From: Poriferisodalis sp965203655
GTDB lineage: Bacteria; Actinomycetota; Acidimicrobiia; Acidimicrobiales; Poriferisodalaceae
Assembly (NCBI RefSeq): GCF_965203655.1
Contig: NZ_CBDBDD010000005.1
Coordinates: forward strand, 248,001 to 312,000
Reading direction: 5' to 3'
Length of the DNA: 64,000 bases
A program made the translations under genes and the position numbers. Below the pieces are notes generated by a model that was not told the origin of the DNA, ran no database searches, and saw nothing but the letters and a program-made list of their open reading frames with translations. Positions 53,118-63,614 of this stretch are shown piece after piece (position 1 is the first letter of the stretch; each line of letters starts with the position of its first letter).

Positions 53118-53896
53118 CGGTCCTCCCAGTTCGGGTCACGCCGCTCGGCAAAGGCGGTCGCGCCCTCGATGGCATCGGACGACGCAAAGACATCCTCAAG
53201 CGCCGGCTGCTGGAATGCCCAGAAGTCGTCTTCGGACACGCCGAGCACGTTGCGGATCAGCGCCTTGGAGGCACGCACGCCTTTCGGCGCATTGCGGGCG
53301 ATGCGCTCGCCGAGTTCGACGGCCACGTTCACTGCCTCGCCCTTCGGGCAGACCCGGTTCACCATGCCGTGCTGGTGCGCGACTTCGGCCGTGATCGGCT
53401 CGGCGGTCAGCGCCATCTCCATGGCCAGGCTGTAGGGGAGCTGGCGCGGCAAGCGCAGCAGCGCGCCGGCACCTGCGAACAGCCCGACGCCTACCTCGGG
53501 AATGCCGAGCATGGTGCCTTCCGATGCCACGATCAGGTCGCACGACAGCGCCACTTCCAGCCCTCCCGCCAGGGCGAAGCGCTCCACCGCGGCGATGAGC
53601 GGCTTGGCCGCGCTGCGCTCGGCGATGCCCCCGAAGCCGCGGCCAGCCGGGTTCGGCATCGCATCGATCCCGCCGCCGCTGACGAACGCCTTGAGGTCCA
53701 TGCCGGCGCTGAAGCCCCGTCCGGCACCGGTGATCACACCGACGCGCACATCAGGATCGGCGTCGAGCTCATCGAGCGCCTCTCCCAACGCTACCGACAA
53801 GTCCATGTTGAATGCATTCATCGCATCGGGTCGGTTCAGCGTCAGGATCTGCACGTAGCCACGCTGCTCGACGAGGACGAGGGGTTCTTCGCTCAC
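53114..53896 (-). CDS. Enoyl-CoA hydratase/isomerase family protein
   Basis: 260 residues. N-terminal LVLVEQRGYVQILTLNRPDA, oxyanion segments GFSAGMDLKAFVSGGG and AGGLEVALSCDLIVASEGTM, and the GIPEVGVGLFAGAGALLRLP region that carries the catalytic Glu in hydratases. C-terminal FAERRDPNWEDR matches the family end motif. Its stop overlaps the CTG start of the methyltransferase, so both are likely translated from one mRNA. Divergent from the fused esterase gene. Confidence 0.92.
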   Translation of the reverse strand: MSEEPLVLVEQRGYVQILTLNRPDAMNAFNMDLSVALGEALDELDADPDVRVGVITGAGRGFSAGMDLKAFVSGGGIDAMPNPAGRGFGGIAERSAAKPLIAAVERFALAGGLEVALSCDLIVASEGTMLGIPEVGVGLFAGAGALLRLPRQLPYSLAMEMALTAEPITAEVAHQHGMVNRVCPKGEAVNVAVELGERIARNAPKGVRASKALIRNVLGVSEDDFWAFQQPALEDVFASSDAIEGATAFAERRDPNWEDR

Positions 53897-53971
53897 GGAA
53901 ATTCCTCCATTTCAGGCGCCGACAGTAGCCTCGCGATGCGACCAGGCACCATACGGAACTCGGAGCGCGTA

Positions 53972-55510
53972 ATGAACGGCAGCGGCGACGAGGTGGGCGA
54001 CCTGCTGGCGCGGATCGAAATGGCTGAGCCGTCCGAGGCCCCGCTGCTGGTCCAGCTGCTGGCTCGGTCGCCCAACCTGCAGCAGGCCGATGGCCCAGTG
54101 GCCCTACGCGCTGCCCGGGCACTCAGCGTCCACGGCGGTCCCCAGATGCTGTCGATCGCAGGCGAGCTGGCCGCTCGCGCACACCGCTCAGGGCAGGCAG
54201 GTGCCGGGGTCGTGTTCGCCGAATGCGCCGACAAGATGAGCCTGCTCAGCGGGCGGCCCCAGCAATTCGGCACCGTGGTCACACAGCACCTGGGCGACCT
54301 CGTGCTGGCACCCGTCGATGGCTCGGTCGATGACGAGTCCCGCAATCGCATCGGCCTGCCGACGCTGGCTCAACGGCGCGCTGAGATCGATCGCCGCAAC
54401 CGTGAGCTCAGCCGCGAACGAGCCGACACCCCGGGCCTGCCGCCCGGCCAGCGCATGTGCCGGGTCTGGAGGGATCCGTCGCCGGGGTTTCTCGCCTCGC
54501 AGCTCGACGCCGATCCGGCCGGCTGCTGGGCCGACGGCGACGAGCTCACCTTCGTCTGCCGCAGCGATGCCGCCGGTGTGCTGCCGGGGCCGGTCATCGA
54601 GCTGCCGATGTGGCGCATCGACGAGAACGGCGCCAATGGCGACGGCGGCGACCTGTGGGCGCTCAGCGTGCGCATCGAACGGCTGCCAGAAGCCGTGATC
54701 GGCTATGGCTTCTGGCCGCTCGACGACGCGGGCAGCCTGCTGGGCGGCCAGCGCGGGCCGGTACCCCATCGCTTCCGCGGTCCCGACGCGCCGGCGGAAA
54801 TGCCCTCACACCCTGATGATGAGCTGCGCGGCACCTCGCAGGTGCACACCATTGACAGCACGGCGCTGCGCTCCAAGCGCACGGTGACGGTGTACCTGCC
54901 GCCGGGTCACTCGGCCGCCGCGCGATTGCCGGTCCTCTACGCCACCGACGGCGGCATGATCGGCCCGTACATCAGGCGTCTCGATGCCGGCATCACCAAC
55001 GAGACCGTGCCCCGCTTCGTGCTCGTGGCAGCACACTCAGCGCCCATGGGCGGCTACGGCAACGAGCGTGCCATGGAGTACCTGCCGGGCTTCGACAACG
55101 ACCGCTTCGACCGCCACCAGCGGTTCTTCGTCGAGGAGCTGACGGCCTGGGCCGCCCAGACCTTCGGCGTCTCGGAGAATCGCAGCGAGCGCGGCGTGTT
55201 CGGCGCATCAGACGGCGGCGGCCATGCGCTCGCCGTCGGCCACATGCACCGCGACAAGTTCGGCCACGCCATGGCCTATTCCACCGGCATGCCGCCGAAC
55301 GAGCAGATGAACTGGAACGCGGCCGAGGCGCCATTCGTGCACCTGTGCGCCGGCACGCTCGAAGGCGGCTTCCACCAGGCCACCGAGGCATGGGCGGCCT
55401 GGCTGCACTTCGCCAAGTCGCCCCACGAATGGACCGAGCGTGTCTGCGGGCACGACCTCATCCAGTGGATCGAGGAGTTGCCCCGCGCTGTTGCACGCGC
55501 CTGGGGCTGA
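53972..55510 (+). CDS. DUF6624-like / esterase-D-type fusion protein
   Basis: 512 residues from ATG 53972 (GGAG nine bases before); ATG 53936 is an alternative. The N-terminal 180 residues resemble DUF6624 (FAECADKMSLLSGRPQQFGT, DDESRNRIGLPTLAQRRAEI). The middle is a WD-like linker. The C-terminal half (from about 290) is an alpha/beta hydrolase of the putative-esterase type: TVTVYLPPGHSAAARLPVLY, the nucleophile elbow GVFGASDGGGHALAVGHMH, and HLCAGTLEGGFHQATEAWA. The two-domain combination is unusual. Substrate unknown; iron-siderophore esterases share the C-terminal fold. Confidence 0.7.
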   Translation: MNGSGDEVGDLLARIEMAEPSEAPLLVQLLARSPNLQQADGPVALRAARALSVHGGPQMLSIAGELAARAHRSGQAGAGVVFAECADKMSLLSGRPQQFGTVVTQHLGDLVLAPVDGSVDDESRNRIGLPTLAQRRAEIDRRNRELSRERADTPGLPPGQRMCRVWRDPSPGFLASQLDADPAGCWADGDELTFVCRSDAAGVLPGPVIELPMWRIDENGANGDGGDLWALSVRIERLPEAVIGYGFWPLDDAGSLLGGQRGPVPHRFRGPDAPAEMPSHPDDELRGTSQVHTIDSTALRSKRTVTVYLPPGHSAAARLPVLYATDGGMIGPYIRRLDAGITNETVPRFVLVAAHSAPMGGYGNERAMEYLPGFDNDRFDRHQRFFVEELTAWAAQTFGVSENRSERGVFGASDGGGHALAVGHMHRDKFGHAMAYSTGMPPNEQMNWNAAEAPFVHLCAGTLEGGFHQATEAWAAWLHFAKSPHEWTERVCGHDLIQWIEELPRAVARAWG

Positions 55511-55565
55511 GCGGCGATCCCGTGACCGCAGCGGCGGACGAACCCCCGATCCCCTCCACGCTGGC

Positions 55566-56432
55566 GTGAGCACCCAAGACGGGCGCATCGCCGTCGACGG
55601 CGTCGGCATCGCCTGGCGACGCTTCATGCCGCCCGAGCACGCCTTCGAACACGGCCCGGCCGGCGAGCGTCCCACCGTCGTGATGCTGCACGAGGGCTTG
55701 GGCAGCATCACCCAGTGGCGCTACCTGCCCGAGGTGCTGGCGCACCGGTGCGGGCTCGACGTGGTGGCTTATGACCGCAGCGGCTACGGGCGCTCCGATC
55801 CCCTCCCGCAGACCTATGCCGACGGCTTCATGGAACGCGAGGCCGCCGACGTGCTGCCCGCGGTGCTCGAACAGCTCGACGTGGGTCGACCCATCCTGAT
55901 CGGGCACAGCGACGGAGCGTCCATCGCCCTCATCGCCGCCGCCACAGGCTCCGTGAGCCCGCTCGGCGTCGCGGTCATCGCGCCCCACACCTTCATCGAG
56001 GACGTCTGTATCGAGGGCATCCGCGCCATCGACGGTCAGCGCGAGCGGGTCATCTCGGGACTGGCCCGCCACCACGACCATCCCCGCCTCGCGTTCGAGC
56101 GCTGGCGGGATGCCTGGCTGACACCTCGGTTCAGCCTGTGGGACATGCGGCCCTTGCTCGAACGCATCGACTGCGCGGTGCTGGTGCTGCAGGGTGACGG
56201 CGACCAGTACGCCACCGACGCGCAGGTGTGGACGATCACTGAGCGGGTAAGAGGGGCCGAAGGTCATCTCCTGGCCGACTGCGGCCACGTCGCTCACTGC
56301 GATCAGCCCGAACTGGTGGCGGGCTATCTCGCCGAGTTCGTCTCAGCCTGCGCGCCGGCGCCGAGCCTGCCCGACAGCGCTTCGAGCGCGTCGGCTGCAA
56401 TGAGATCGGGGTCTTCAAACGGTCCGAAGTGA
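55566..56432 (+). CDS. Alpha/beta hydrolase
   Basis: 288 residues from GTG 55566. Oxyanion region VVMLHEGLGSITQWRYLP, nucleophile elbow ILIGHSDGASIALIAA, acid VLVLQGDGDQYATDAQVW and His in LLADCGHVAHCDQPELVAGY form a standard triad, so it should be a catalytically complete esterase or C-C hydrolase. The last 30 residues extend past the family end and overlap the 3' end of the convergent hydrolase by 109 bp. It follows the fused esterase by 55 bp. Confidence 0.85.
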   Translation: MSTQDGRIAVDGVGIAWRRFMPPEHAFEHGPAGERPTVVMLHEGLGSITQWRYLPEVLAHRCGLDVVAYDRSGYGRSDPLPQTYADGFMEREAADVLPAVLEQLDVGRPILIGHSDGASIALIAAATGSVSPLGVAVIAPHTFIEDVCIEGIRAIDGQRERVISGLARHHDHPRLAFERWRDAWLTPRFSLWDMRPLLERIDCAVLVLQGDGDQYATDAQVWTITERVRGAEGHLLADCGHVAHCDQPELVAGYLAEFVSACAPAPSLPDSASSASAAMRSGSSNGPK

Positions 56433-57232
56433 CTCAACTGCGGATACTCAATGAGCCATGAGTTGGCGAGCGCCTCGTGTGCGGGCACTCCGATGTCCGC
56501 GTCTTCGCGTGGCGGTAGCTGCAGTCCCCTGCCGATGGCCACGCGTGTCTGGCTGCCGTCAAGCAAGGCAGTCGTCGAAACCCACTCGCCGTCGTAGGTC
56601 GCCGCTTCGTCTGCCGCGCGGCACCTCAGCCGGATGGTGCCGTCGGGCAGGTCCTCGAACCCGTTCGCGACATAGCTCGCCAGGGCATCGGCCCTCATGG
56701 TGCCGAACGGCGGGCGAGGCGCGTACCGCTCGAAGGCCTCGCCGCGGGACGCGAAGGTCTCGCGCCGCTTGTGGGTGAACTCTGCCAGCGGGTTCTCCCC
56801 AGGACCGAATTTGTCTTCGACGCGCCACACGACGGGCTCGTAGCCGTACATCCGCCGGATCGTGCTGGGTCGCCGTGCATCGGCCAGCAGCAGCGTGGCC
56901 GCACCTATCGAGTGGCCGACGCAATCCAGCTCTCCAGCGGCGATGCCCAAGTGATCGACGATCGCCAGCAGGTCATCTGCCAGCGTCGTCCACAGGTAGT
57001 CGCGGTCCGCGGGCGGCGGGCTCCAGCCATGTGCCCGCAGGTCGGGCGCCCACACGGTGAAGTGTTCGACGAGGCGGCTCGCGAGCGGGCCGTAAACCCG
57101 ACCGTTGAAGCCGGTCGCGTGCACGAACAGCAGCGGCGGGCCATCGCCCCCCAAGCAATGCAGCGCGAGCTCGACCCCGTCGGCGACCTCGACCATCTCC
57201 GGCGCTGCCATGTCGCTGCCGACAGTGGTCAT
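56324..57232 (-). CDS. Alpha/beta hydrolase
   Basis: 302 residues from ATG 57232 (MTTVGSDMAAPEM); ATG 57211 is an alternative. LLFVHATGFNGRVYGPLASR (oxyanion), VWAPDLRAHGWSPPPADRDY, nucleophile elbow LDCVGHSIGAATLLLADA, and His-containing LSHFGPFEDPDLIAADALEA. The C-terminus extends 35 residues past the core and lies antisense to the neighbouring hydrolase. No operon partner; divergent from the DsbA-like gene. Confidence 0.85.
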   Translation of the reverse strand: MTTVGSDMAAPEMVEVADGVELALHCLGGDGPPLLFVHATGFNGRVYGPLASRLVEHFTVWAPDLRAHGWSPPPADRDYLWTTLADDLLAIVDHLGIAAGELDCVGHSIGAATLLLADARRPSTIRRMYGYEPVVWRVEDKFGPGENPLAEFTHKRRETFASRGEAFERYAPRPPFGTMRADALASYVANGFEDLPDGTIRLRCRAADEAATYDGEWVSTTALLDGSQTRVAIGRGLQLPPREDADIGVPAHEALANSWLIEYPQLSHFGPFEDPDLIAADALEALSGRLGAGAQAETNSAR

Positions 57233-57279
57233 GCCGGGTCCCGGCGTGTGGGGACAGCACATGTGCTAGCCATGCGCGC

Positions 57280-58032
57280 ATGAGTACTACAGACGCCGCC
57301 GCGGGCGCTGAGGCACCCCCCGATCTCGAGTTCTTCTGGGATCCGGTCTGCCCGTTCGCGTGGATCACCTCGCGCTGGGTGGAAAAGGTCGTCGCCCAGA
57401 CCGGCTACTCGGTGGACTGGCGATTCATCTCGCTGCGCATCCTCAACAAACACCGCGATTACGCCACCGAATTCCCTGCGGGATACGAGCAGGGGCACAC
57501 GGCGGGGCTGCGGATGCTGCGCACCGCCGCTGCGGTGCGGGCAGAGCTCGGCCGCGACGTCATGGGTCCGCTGTACGACGCGATGGGCCAGCACTACTGG
57601 GAGATGCCCAAAGGCTCGGGATTGCGCGACCGCATCGGCACCGAATCCCACACCGCAGAAGCACTGGCGTCCGCCGGGCTGCCCACCGACTTCGCATCAG
57701 CCGTCGACGACGAGAGCTGGGATGCGGAAATCGAGGCCGAGACCGAGCTGGCGCTCAGCCGCACCGGGCGCGATGTCGGCACACCGATCATCACGGTCGA
57801 ACCGCCGGACGGGCTGTCGTTCTTCGGACCGGTCATCTCCCGCGTGCCCACCGACGAACAGGCGGTCCCGCTGTGGAATGCCGTCATCGAGCTCGCACGC
57901 TTTCCCGGTTTCGCCGAGCTAAAGCGGTCGCTGCGCGAGGCCCCGCAGCTGCGCGTGCTGGGCACCATGTCTGACAACCCCGAGATGGAGGACTGGGAAG
58001 CCGGCTCCCGCAAGGCCCACAAGCCCAGCTAG
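57280..58032 (+). CDS. DsbA-family protein, mycothiol-dependent nitroreductase (Rv2466c)-like
   Basis: 250 residues of thioredoxin fold with an inserted helical domain. The active-site stretch is FFWDPVCPFAWITSRWVEKV (18-37). Rv2466c-type proteins have CPWC-like CxxC; here the second Cys is Ala (CPFA). A later SRTGRDVGTPIITVEPPDGL gives the cis-Pro loop (GTPI). With one Cys it would need mycothiol or another partner for turnover. The last codons CCCAGCTAG are tandemly doubled at the stop. It is convergent with the molybdoenzyme genes. Confidence 0.85.
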   Translation: MSTTDAAAGAEAPPDLEFFWDPVCPFAWITSRWVEKVVAQTGYSVDWRFISLRILNKHRDYATEFPAGYEQGHTAGLRMLRTAAAVRAELGRDVMGPLYDAMGQHYWEMPKGSGLRDRIGTESHTAEALASAGLPTDFASAVDDESWDAEIEAETELALSRTGRDVGTPIITVEPPDGLSFFGPVISRVPTDEQAVPLWNAVIELARFPGFAELKRSLREAPQLRVLGTMSDNPEMEDWEAGSRKAHKPS

Positions 58033-58037
58033 CCCAG

Positions 58038-60908
58038 CTAGCTCGGCTCGAATCGGTACGCCTCGGCCTGGGGCTTGAGCGGGCGCGACAGCCACAGCGG
58101 GCGCCGCAGACCGCCGGGACCAGGCGCAGGCCGGGTCATCTCCAGCCACTCGCTGTACGCCTCCGCCGCACGTGCTGTGTCCACCACCACGTCGCCGTAG
58201 CGATCACCGGCCTCAGCCGGCGTCACGCGCACGCGCTGGTGCCAGCACTGCATGCCCGATACGGGATCGGGCTGCACGGAGAAGGTCAGGTTCTGATGCA
58301 CGCCGGTGTCGTTCCACCACACCCGCTCGGAGTCGGGATCGTCTGATGCGAACGGCGCCATCGACCCCGTGCGCCGCAGCCGCCAGGTAGTGCCGTCCCG
58401 ATCGATTTCTGCGGGACCGCCGGCCCACGACTTGGGCCCGTCACCGTCCCCGCCGGGTTGCGCGTCGGATTGCGCGGCAGGGTCGAGCCGCCAGCGACCC
58501 ATGTGGTGCGAGGCGGCCACCACACCTGGGCGGATGCCCTCGGTGCGCCATGCCGAGATGACAAAGTGACCGATCCGGGTAGAGATCCGCACCAACCCGC
58601 CGACATCGATGCCGAGCGCCTCGGCATCGGAGGGATGGATCCACAGCGGGTGGCGATGGCTGATCTCCGCCAGCCACTTCGAGTTCGCGGATCTGGTGTG
58701 GATCAGCGTCGGGATTCGGAAGGTCGGCACCAGGATCCGCTCGTCTCCGGCGAGGTCCAGATCCTGCCAATGCACGTGGCTGGGAATCCAGCCGGGCGTG
58801 GCGTGCTCGGGCCAGCCCCAATCGGCCAGCGTCGTCGAGTAGAGCTCAAGCTTGCGGGACGGCGTCGGGAAGCCCTGCCGAGCCGCGCCTGCCACGTGCA
58901 CTCCGAGCGCACCGTCGCCCAGCGGCGGCAGCGGCGCTGACGCCGCGCCGACCGTGTCACGTTGCGGCCGGTACACCCCATCGTTGCCGAGCACCGCTCC
59001 CAGCAGCTGCGACTGCGCAACGACGCGCTCGTGGTGGCCGTAGGGGTCGCCCTCGATGGCATAGGCGCCGCGGTCTCGCATGAACTCCAGCGGCGACTGG
59101 CCAGCCGCAGCGGCATCGTCTGCCAGCCCGGGGACCTCATCGGCGAAGATCGCCCCGTAGTACTCATCGACGCTGATGGGTTCGCCGGGCCTGGCAGGGC
59201 TCTCGAACCACTTGCGGATGCCGAGCGAACCGTCGGGGTCGATCCGCCACGACAGGTCGATCCAGAACTCGTTCTCCTCCCACACCTCCCCTGGGTTGAA
59301 CTCGTGGGTGCGGCTGTGCGGTCCTACGTCTCGCCCGGCCAACTCTGCGTAGCGGCGCATGACCGGCTGGCGGAATCCCAGCCATTGGCCGGCGTGGGTC
59401 TCGAAGGACGCCAGGTCGTGGCGTTCGGAGCCGACGCCCATCGGCAGCACGTAGTCGGCGAACCACGCCGTCTCGGACCAGGTGGGCGTCAGCGCGACGT
59501 GGCAGCCGACGCGTTCAGGATCGGACAGCGCCTCCAGCCAGCTGAAACCGTCGGGATTCGTCCACACAGGGTTGTAGACGCGGGTGAAGTAGGTATCCAG
59601 ACGCCCCCGCCCCTCGCGCAGGAAGTGCGGCAGCAGGATCGACATCTCGTGGTGGCAGAGCGGGTACTCGGGCGGCCAGGAGAGCTCATTCCAGTGATCG
59701 GACGCCGGCGGCCGCAGCGGAGGTGCCGGCTTCATCTTGTGCCAGCCGGCACCTGTCGTGCCGCCGGGCGTGCCCACCGAGCCGGTGAGCACGTTGAGGA
59801 AGAACAGGCAGCGGGCCGTTTGCCAGCCGCCCAGGTTGCCCGCCCCGGCCGCCCGCCAGTTGTGGGATGCGAAGCGACTCTGCGCGTTGCCGATCAATAC
59901 AGCGATGTCGCGCAGCTCATCCGCATCCAGTCCGCACAATTCCGCAGCCCGCTCGGGCGTGTAGTCGGCGTAGGCCTCGAGCAGCGCCCGCTCGACTGAC
60001 TCGAAGACGGGCGGCAGATCGGGGCGAGTCTGCGACAGGTAGGTCTGCCAATTCGTCCATCGGTGCACGAAGGCGCGGTCCCAGGTTCCGGCTTCGATCA
60101 GCAGGCGCGCCAGGCACAGCAGCAGGACGGGCTCGGTCCCCGGCCACGCGGGCAGCCAATGGTCCGCCTTGGCTCCCGTGTTGGACAGCCGGGGATCCAC
60201 GCAGATGACCTTGGCACCGCGCTGCTGCCCTTCGATGATGCGCTGCGCGTGCGGGTTGAAGTAGTGCCCGGCTTCGAGATGGCTCGAGATGAGAAAGATC
60301 ACTTCGGCATTGGCGAAGTCGGATGAGGGCCGATCATGGCCCATCCAACTGGCGTACCCGACGCGTGCGTTCGAGGAGCAGACGTTGGTGTGACTGTTGT
60401 GCCCGTCGATGCCCCACGCCGTCAAGACGCGCTCGGTGTAGCCGTCCTCGCCCGGCCGGCCGACGTGGTACATGATCTCGTCGCGGCGGCCCTCGATGAT
60501 CGCGGTGCGGATGCGCTCGGCGATCTCGCCCAATGCGGTGTCCCAGCTGATCCGTTCCCAGCCGCCGCTGCCGCGCTCGCCGGTGCGGCGAAGCGGGTGC
60601 AGGATCCGCTCGGGGTCGTGCACCTGGTTGATCGTGGCGGGTCCCTTGGCGCAGTTGCGGCCTCGCGAAGCAGGATGGGCCGGATTCCCCTCGAAGCGCA
60701 CCACCTCGTCGGTGTCCCGGTCGATGTACGCGACCAGCCCGCAGGCTGCCTCGCAGTTGAAGCAGGTCGTGGGCACCAAGGAGTAGTTGCGCTCGACGCG
60801 TTCGGGCCACGACGCCGCATCCAGCTCGGTCCAGTTGTGCCATTCGCTATGCGGGACGGCTGAGCCGAGGCGCATCGCGGCGCCCGCGGATTGATCCTGA
60901 TCGGTCAT
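58038..60908 (-). CDS. Molybdopterin-dependent oxidoreductase, catalytic subunit (DMSO reductase family)
   Basis: 956 residues from ATG 60908. An N-terminal [4Fe-4S] site (C49, C52, C56, C86: CFNCEAACGLV and GRNCAKGP) precedes the bis-MGD-binding domains, with WERISWDTALGEIAERIRTA, THTNVCSSNARVGYASWMGHD-like (Mo-ligand region), FRIPTLIHTRSANSKWLAEI and ALGIDVGGLVRISTRIGHFV. No Tat twin-Arg signal is seen, so a cytoplasmic position is likely. The partner gene encodes its electron-transfer/membrane subunit. Formate, thiosulfate, polysulfide and arsenic compounds are all possible substrates. Confidence 0.9.
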   Translation of the reverse strand: MTDQDQSAGAAMRLGSAVPHSEWHNWTELDAASWPERVERNYSLVPTTCFNCEAACGLVAYIDRDTDEVVRFEGNPAHPASRGRNCAKGPATINQVHDPERILHPLRRTGERGSGGWERISWDTALGEIAERIRTAIIEGRRDEIMYHVGRPGEDGYTERVLTAWGIDGHNSHTNVCSSNARVGYASWMGHDRPSSDFANAEVIFLISSHLEAGHYFNPHAQRIIEGQQRGAKVICVDPRLSNTGAKADHWLPAWPGTEPVLLLCLARLLIEAGTWDRAFVHRWTNWQTYLSQTRPDLPPVFESVERALLEAYADYTPERAAELCGLDADELRDIAVLIGNAQSRFASHNWRAAGAGNLGGWQTARCLFFLNVLTGSVGTPGGTTGAGWHKMKPAPPLRPPASDHWNELSWPPEYPLCHHEMSILLPHFLREGRGRLDTYFTRVYNPVWTNPDGFSWLEALSDPERVGCHVALTPTWSETAWFADYVLPMGVGSERHDLASFETHAGQWLGFRQPVMRRYAELAGRDVGPHSRTHEFNPGEVWEENEFWIDLSWRIDPDGSLGIRKWFESPARPGEPISVDEYYGAIFADEVPGLADDAAAAGQSPLEFMRDRGAYAIEGDPYGHHERVVAQSQLLGAVLGNDGVYRPQRDTVGAASAPLPPLGDGALGVHVAGAARQGFPTPSRKLELYSTTLADWGWPEHATPGWIPSHVHWQDLDLAGDERILVPTFRIPTLIHTRSANSKWLAEISHRHPLWIHPSDAEALGIDVGGLVRISTRIGHFVISAWRTEGIRPGVVAASHHMGRWRLDPAAQSDAQPGGDGDGPKSWAGGPAEIDRDGTTWRLRRTGSMAPFASDDPDSERVWWNDTGVHQNLTFSVQPDPVSGMQCWHQRVRVTPAEAGDRYGDVVVDTARAAEAYSEWLEMTRPAPGPGGLRRPLWLSRPLKPQAEAYRFEPS

Positions 60909-60918
60909 GACAGTTCGT

Positions 60919-62220
60919 TCATGAGAGGGGCACCGCCTGCGCCTCACGCAGGAATGCTCGATCGTGACGCCACAGCCAGACCAAGACCGCCAACGCTGCC
61001 ACGGGCGTCCACGAGAAGACGGCAGCATCAGCACGCATCGCCACCAGCGCTCCCCAGACCGCGCCGCCGCCCAGGACAGCCTCGCCCACCAGCCTCCCGA
61101 TGAGCGCGAGCGCGGGGCGATCCGCCCACTGCACGCGGCCGCGGCACTGGCGCAGCAGCAAGGCGGTATACCCGGCGGTCGCCACCGAGAAGAGCGCCGT
61201 CGGCCCGATCAGCACGGCAAACCAGGTCGAACCGCCCCACAGACCGCCGATGCCCCACAGCGTCACGAGCACGCCGTCGGCCATGATCACCCACGCGCCT
61301 GCCGTGATCCAACTGCGGAGCCGGCCCTTCGTGAACAGGTACCAGAAGCGCTCGGGCCTCTTCAGGTCGGCGATCAGCAGCACACCGGTCACGGCGAGCG
61401 CGACCAGCGCGATGACTGCGGGGCCCGTGGCCAACGCGGCGCGGTCGTCCCAGCCCAGCAGCGCCGCAGCCATCGCCCACAGCATCACGCCGGCAGCCAC
61501 ACCCTTGGTGACGAAGTATGCGGAGACCTTGGCGCCCCACGGCTCTGCGTGAGCCACGGTGTATGCAGTGCGCGACTCTGCGGGGACATCCGGCGACCAC
61601 GTCGCGCTGCCGGTCCAGTCCGACCAGATCAACCCGTCGGGTGCGACTGGCCGAGCCAGCGGATCGAGTGCCTCGGGGACTGTGCCCGCGTAGTGCACCT
61701 TCGGCAGCGTGCGCCGCTCGGGCGCCCGCACGGGCAGGCTCTCGCTTTGGATCCGCTGAGCAACGGGGTCGTTCGGATCGTCATGGTCGACGACGGTGAT
61801 GGCGCGGGTCGGGCAGACCGACACGCACGAAGGCTCCAGCCCGACCTCCAGCTTGTGCTGGCAGAAGTTGCACTTGTGCGCTGTGTTGGTGCGCGGCGAG
61901 ATGTAGAGCGCGTCATAGGGGCAGGCATTCATGCAGCCTTTGCAGCCGATGCAGCGAGAGTCGTCGAAATCGACCACGCCGTTGCTCGCACGGAACAGCG
62001 CCCCCGTCGGGCAGATCGAGATGCACGGCGCGTCGTCGCAGTGATTGCACCGCATCACCGCGAAGTGCCGTTGCGTGTCGGGGAACTCGCCCGTCTCGAC
62101 GTAGTTCACCCACGTGCGGTTGACGCCCAAGGGCACGTCGTGCTCGCTCTTGCACGCCACCGTGCACGCGTGGCAGCCAATGCACGCGCCGCTGTCCAGC
62201 AAGAACCCGAGGCGCGTCAC
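60919..62220 (-). CDS. Ferredoxin-NrfD fusion: electron-transfer and membrane quinone subunit
   Basis: 433 residues from GTG 62220. The first 140 carry four cysteine clusters: C13/16/19/23 (CIGCHACTVAC), C58/61/66/70 (CNHCDDAPCISIC), C90/93/96/100 (CIGCKGCMNAC) and C117/120 with C132/136, holding four [4Fe-4S] clusters. Residues 240-430 form about eight helices of the NrfD/DmsC type (VSAYFVTKGVAAGVMLWAMA, ADLKRPERFWYLFTKGRLRS). It links the molybdoenzyme to the quinone pool. Fusion of both parts in one chain is less common than two genes. The upstream gene order is FeS-NrfD, then Mo subunit. Confidence 0.88.
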   Translation of the reverse strand: MTRLGFLLDSGACIGCHACTVACKSEHDVPLGVNRTWVNYVETGEFPDTQRHFAVMRCNHCDDAPCISICPTGALFRASNGVVDFDDSRCIGCKGCMNACPYDALYISPRTNTAHKCNFCQHKLEVGLEPSCVSVCPTRAITVVDHDDPNDPVAQRIQSESLPVRAPERRTLPKVHYAGTVPEALDPLARPVAPDGLIWSDWTGSATWSPDVPAESRTAYTVAHAEPWGAKVSAYFVTKGVAAGVMLWAMAAALLGWDDRAALATGPAVIALVALAVTGVLLIADLKRPERFWYLFTKGRLRSWITAGAWVIMADGVLVTLWGIGGLWGGSTWFAVLIGPTALFSVATAGYTALLLRQCRGRVQWADRPALALIGRLVGEAVLGGGAVWGALVAMRADAAVFSWTPVAALAVLVWLWRHDRAFLREAQAVPLS

Positions 62221-62369
62221 GCACACAGGATCGCACAGCGAACGGCCGCTGCAACGCACCGCCACTAGCCGAACAGTCAGCCGCCGCGCACAGCAGTCCC
62301 GATCGCGCGGGTTACCGACCGCCCGAGTCAGCGCGCCTAACGTGGCACGGGACGAGTCAGGGGGCACTC

Positions 62370-63610
<1,241 letters not shown>

Positions 63611-63614
<4 letters not shown>

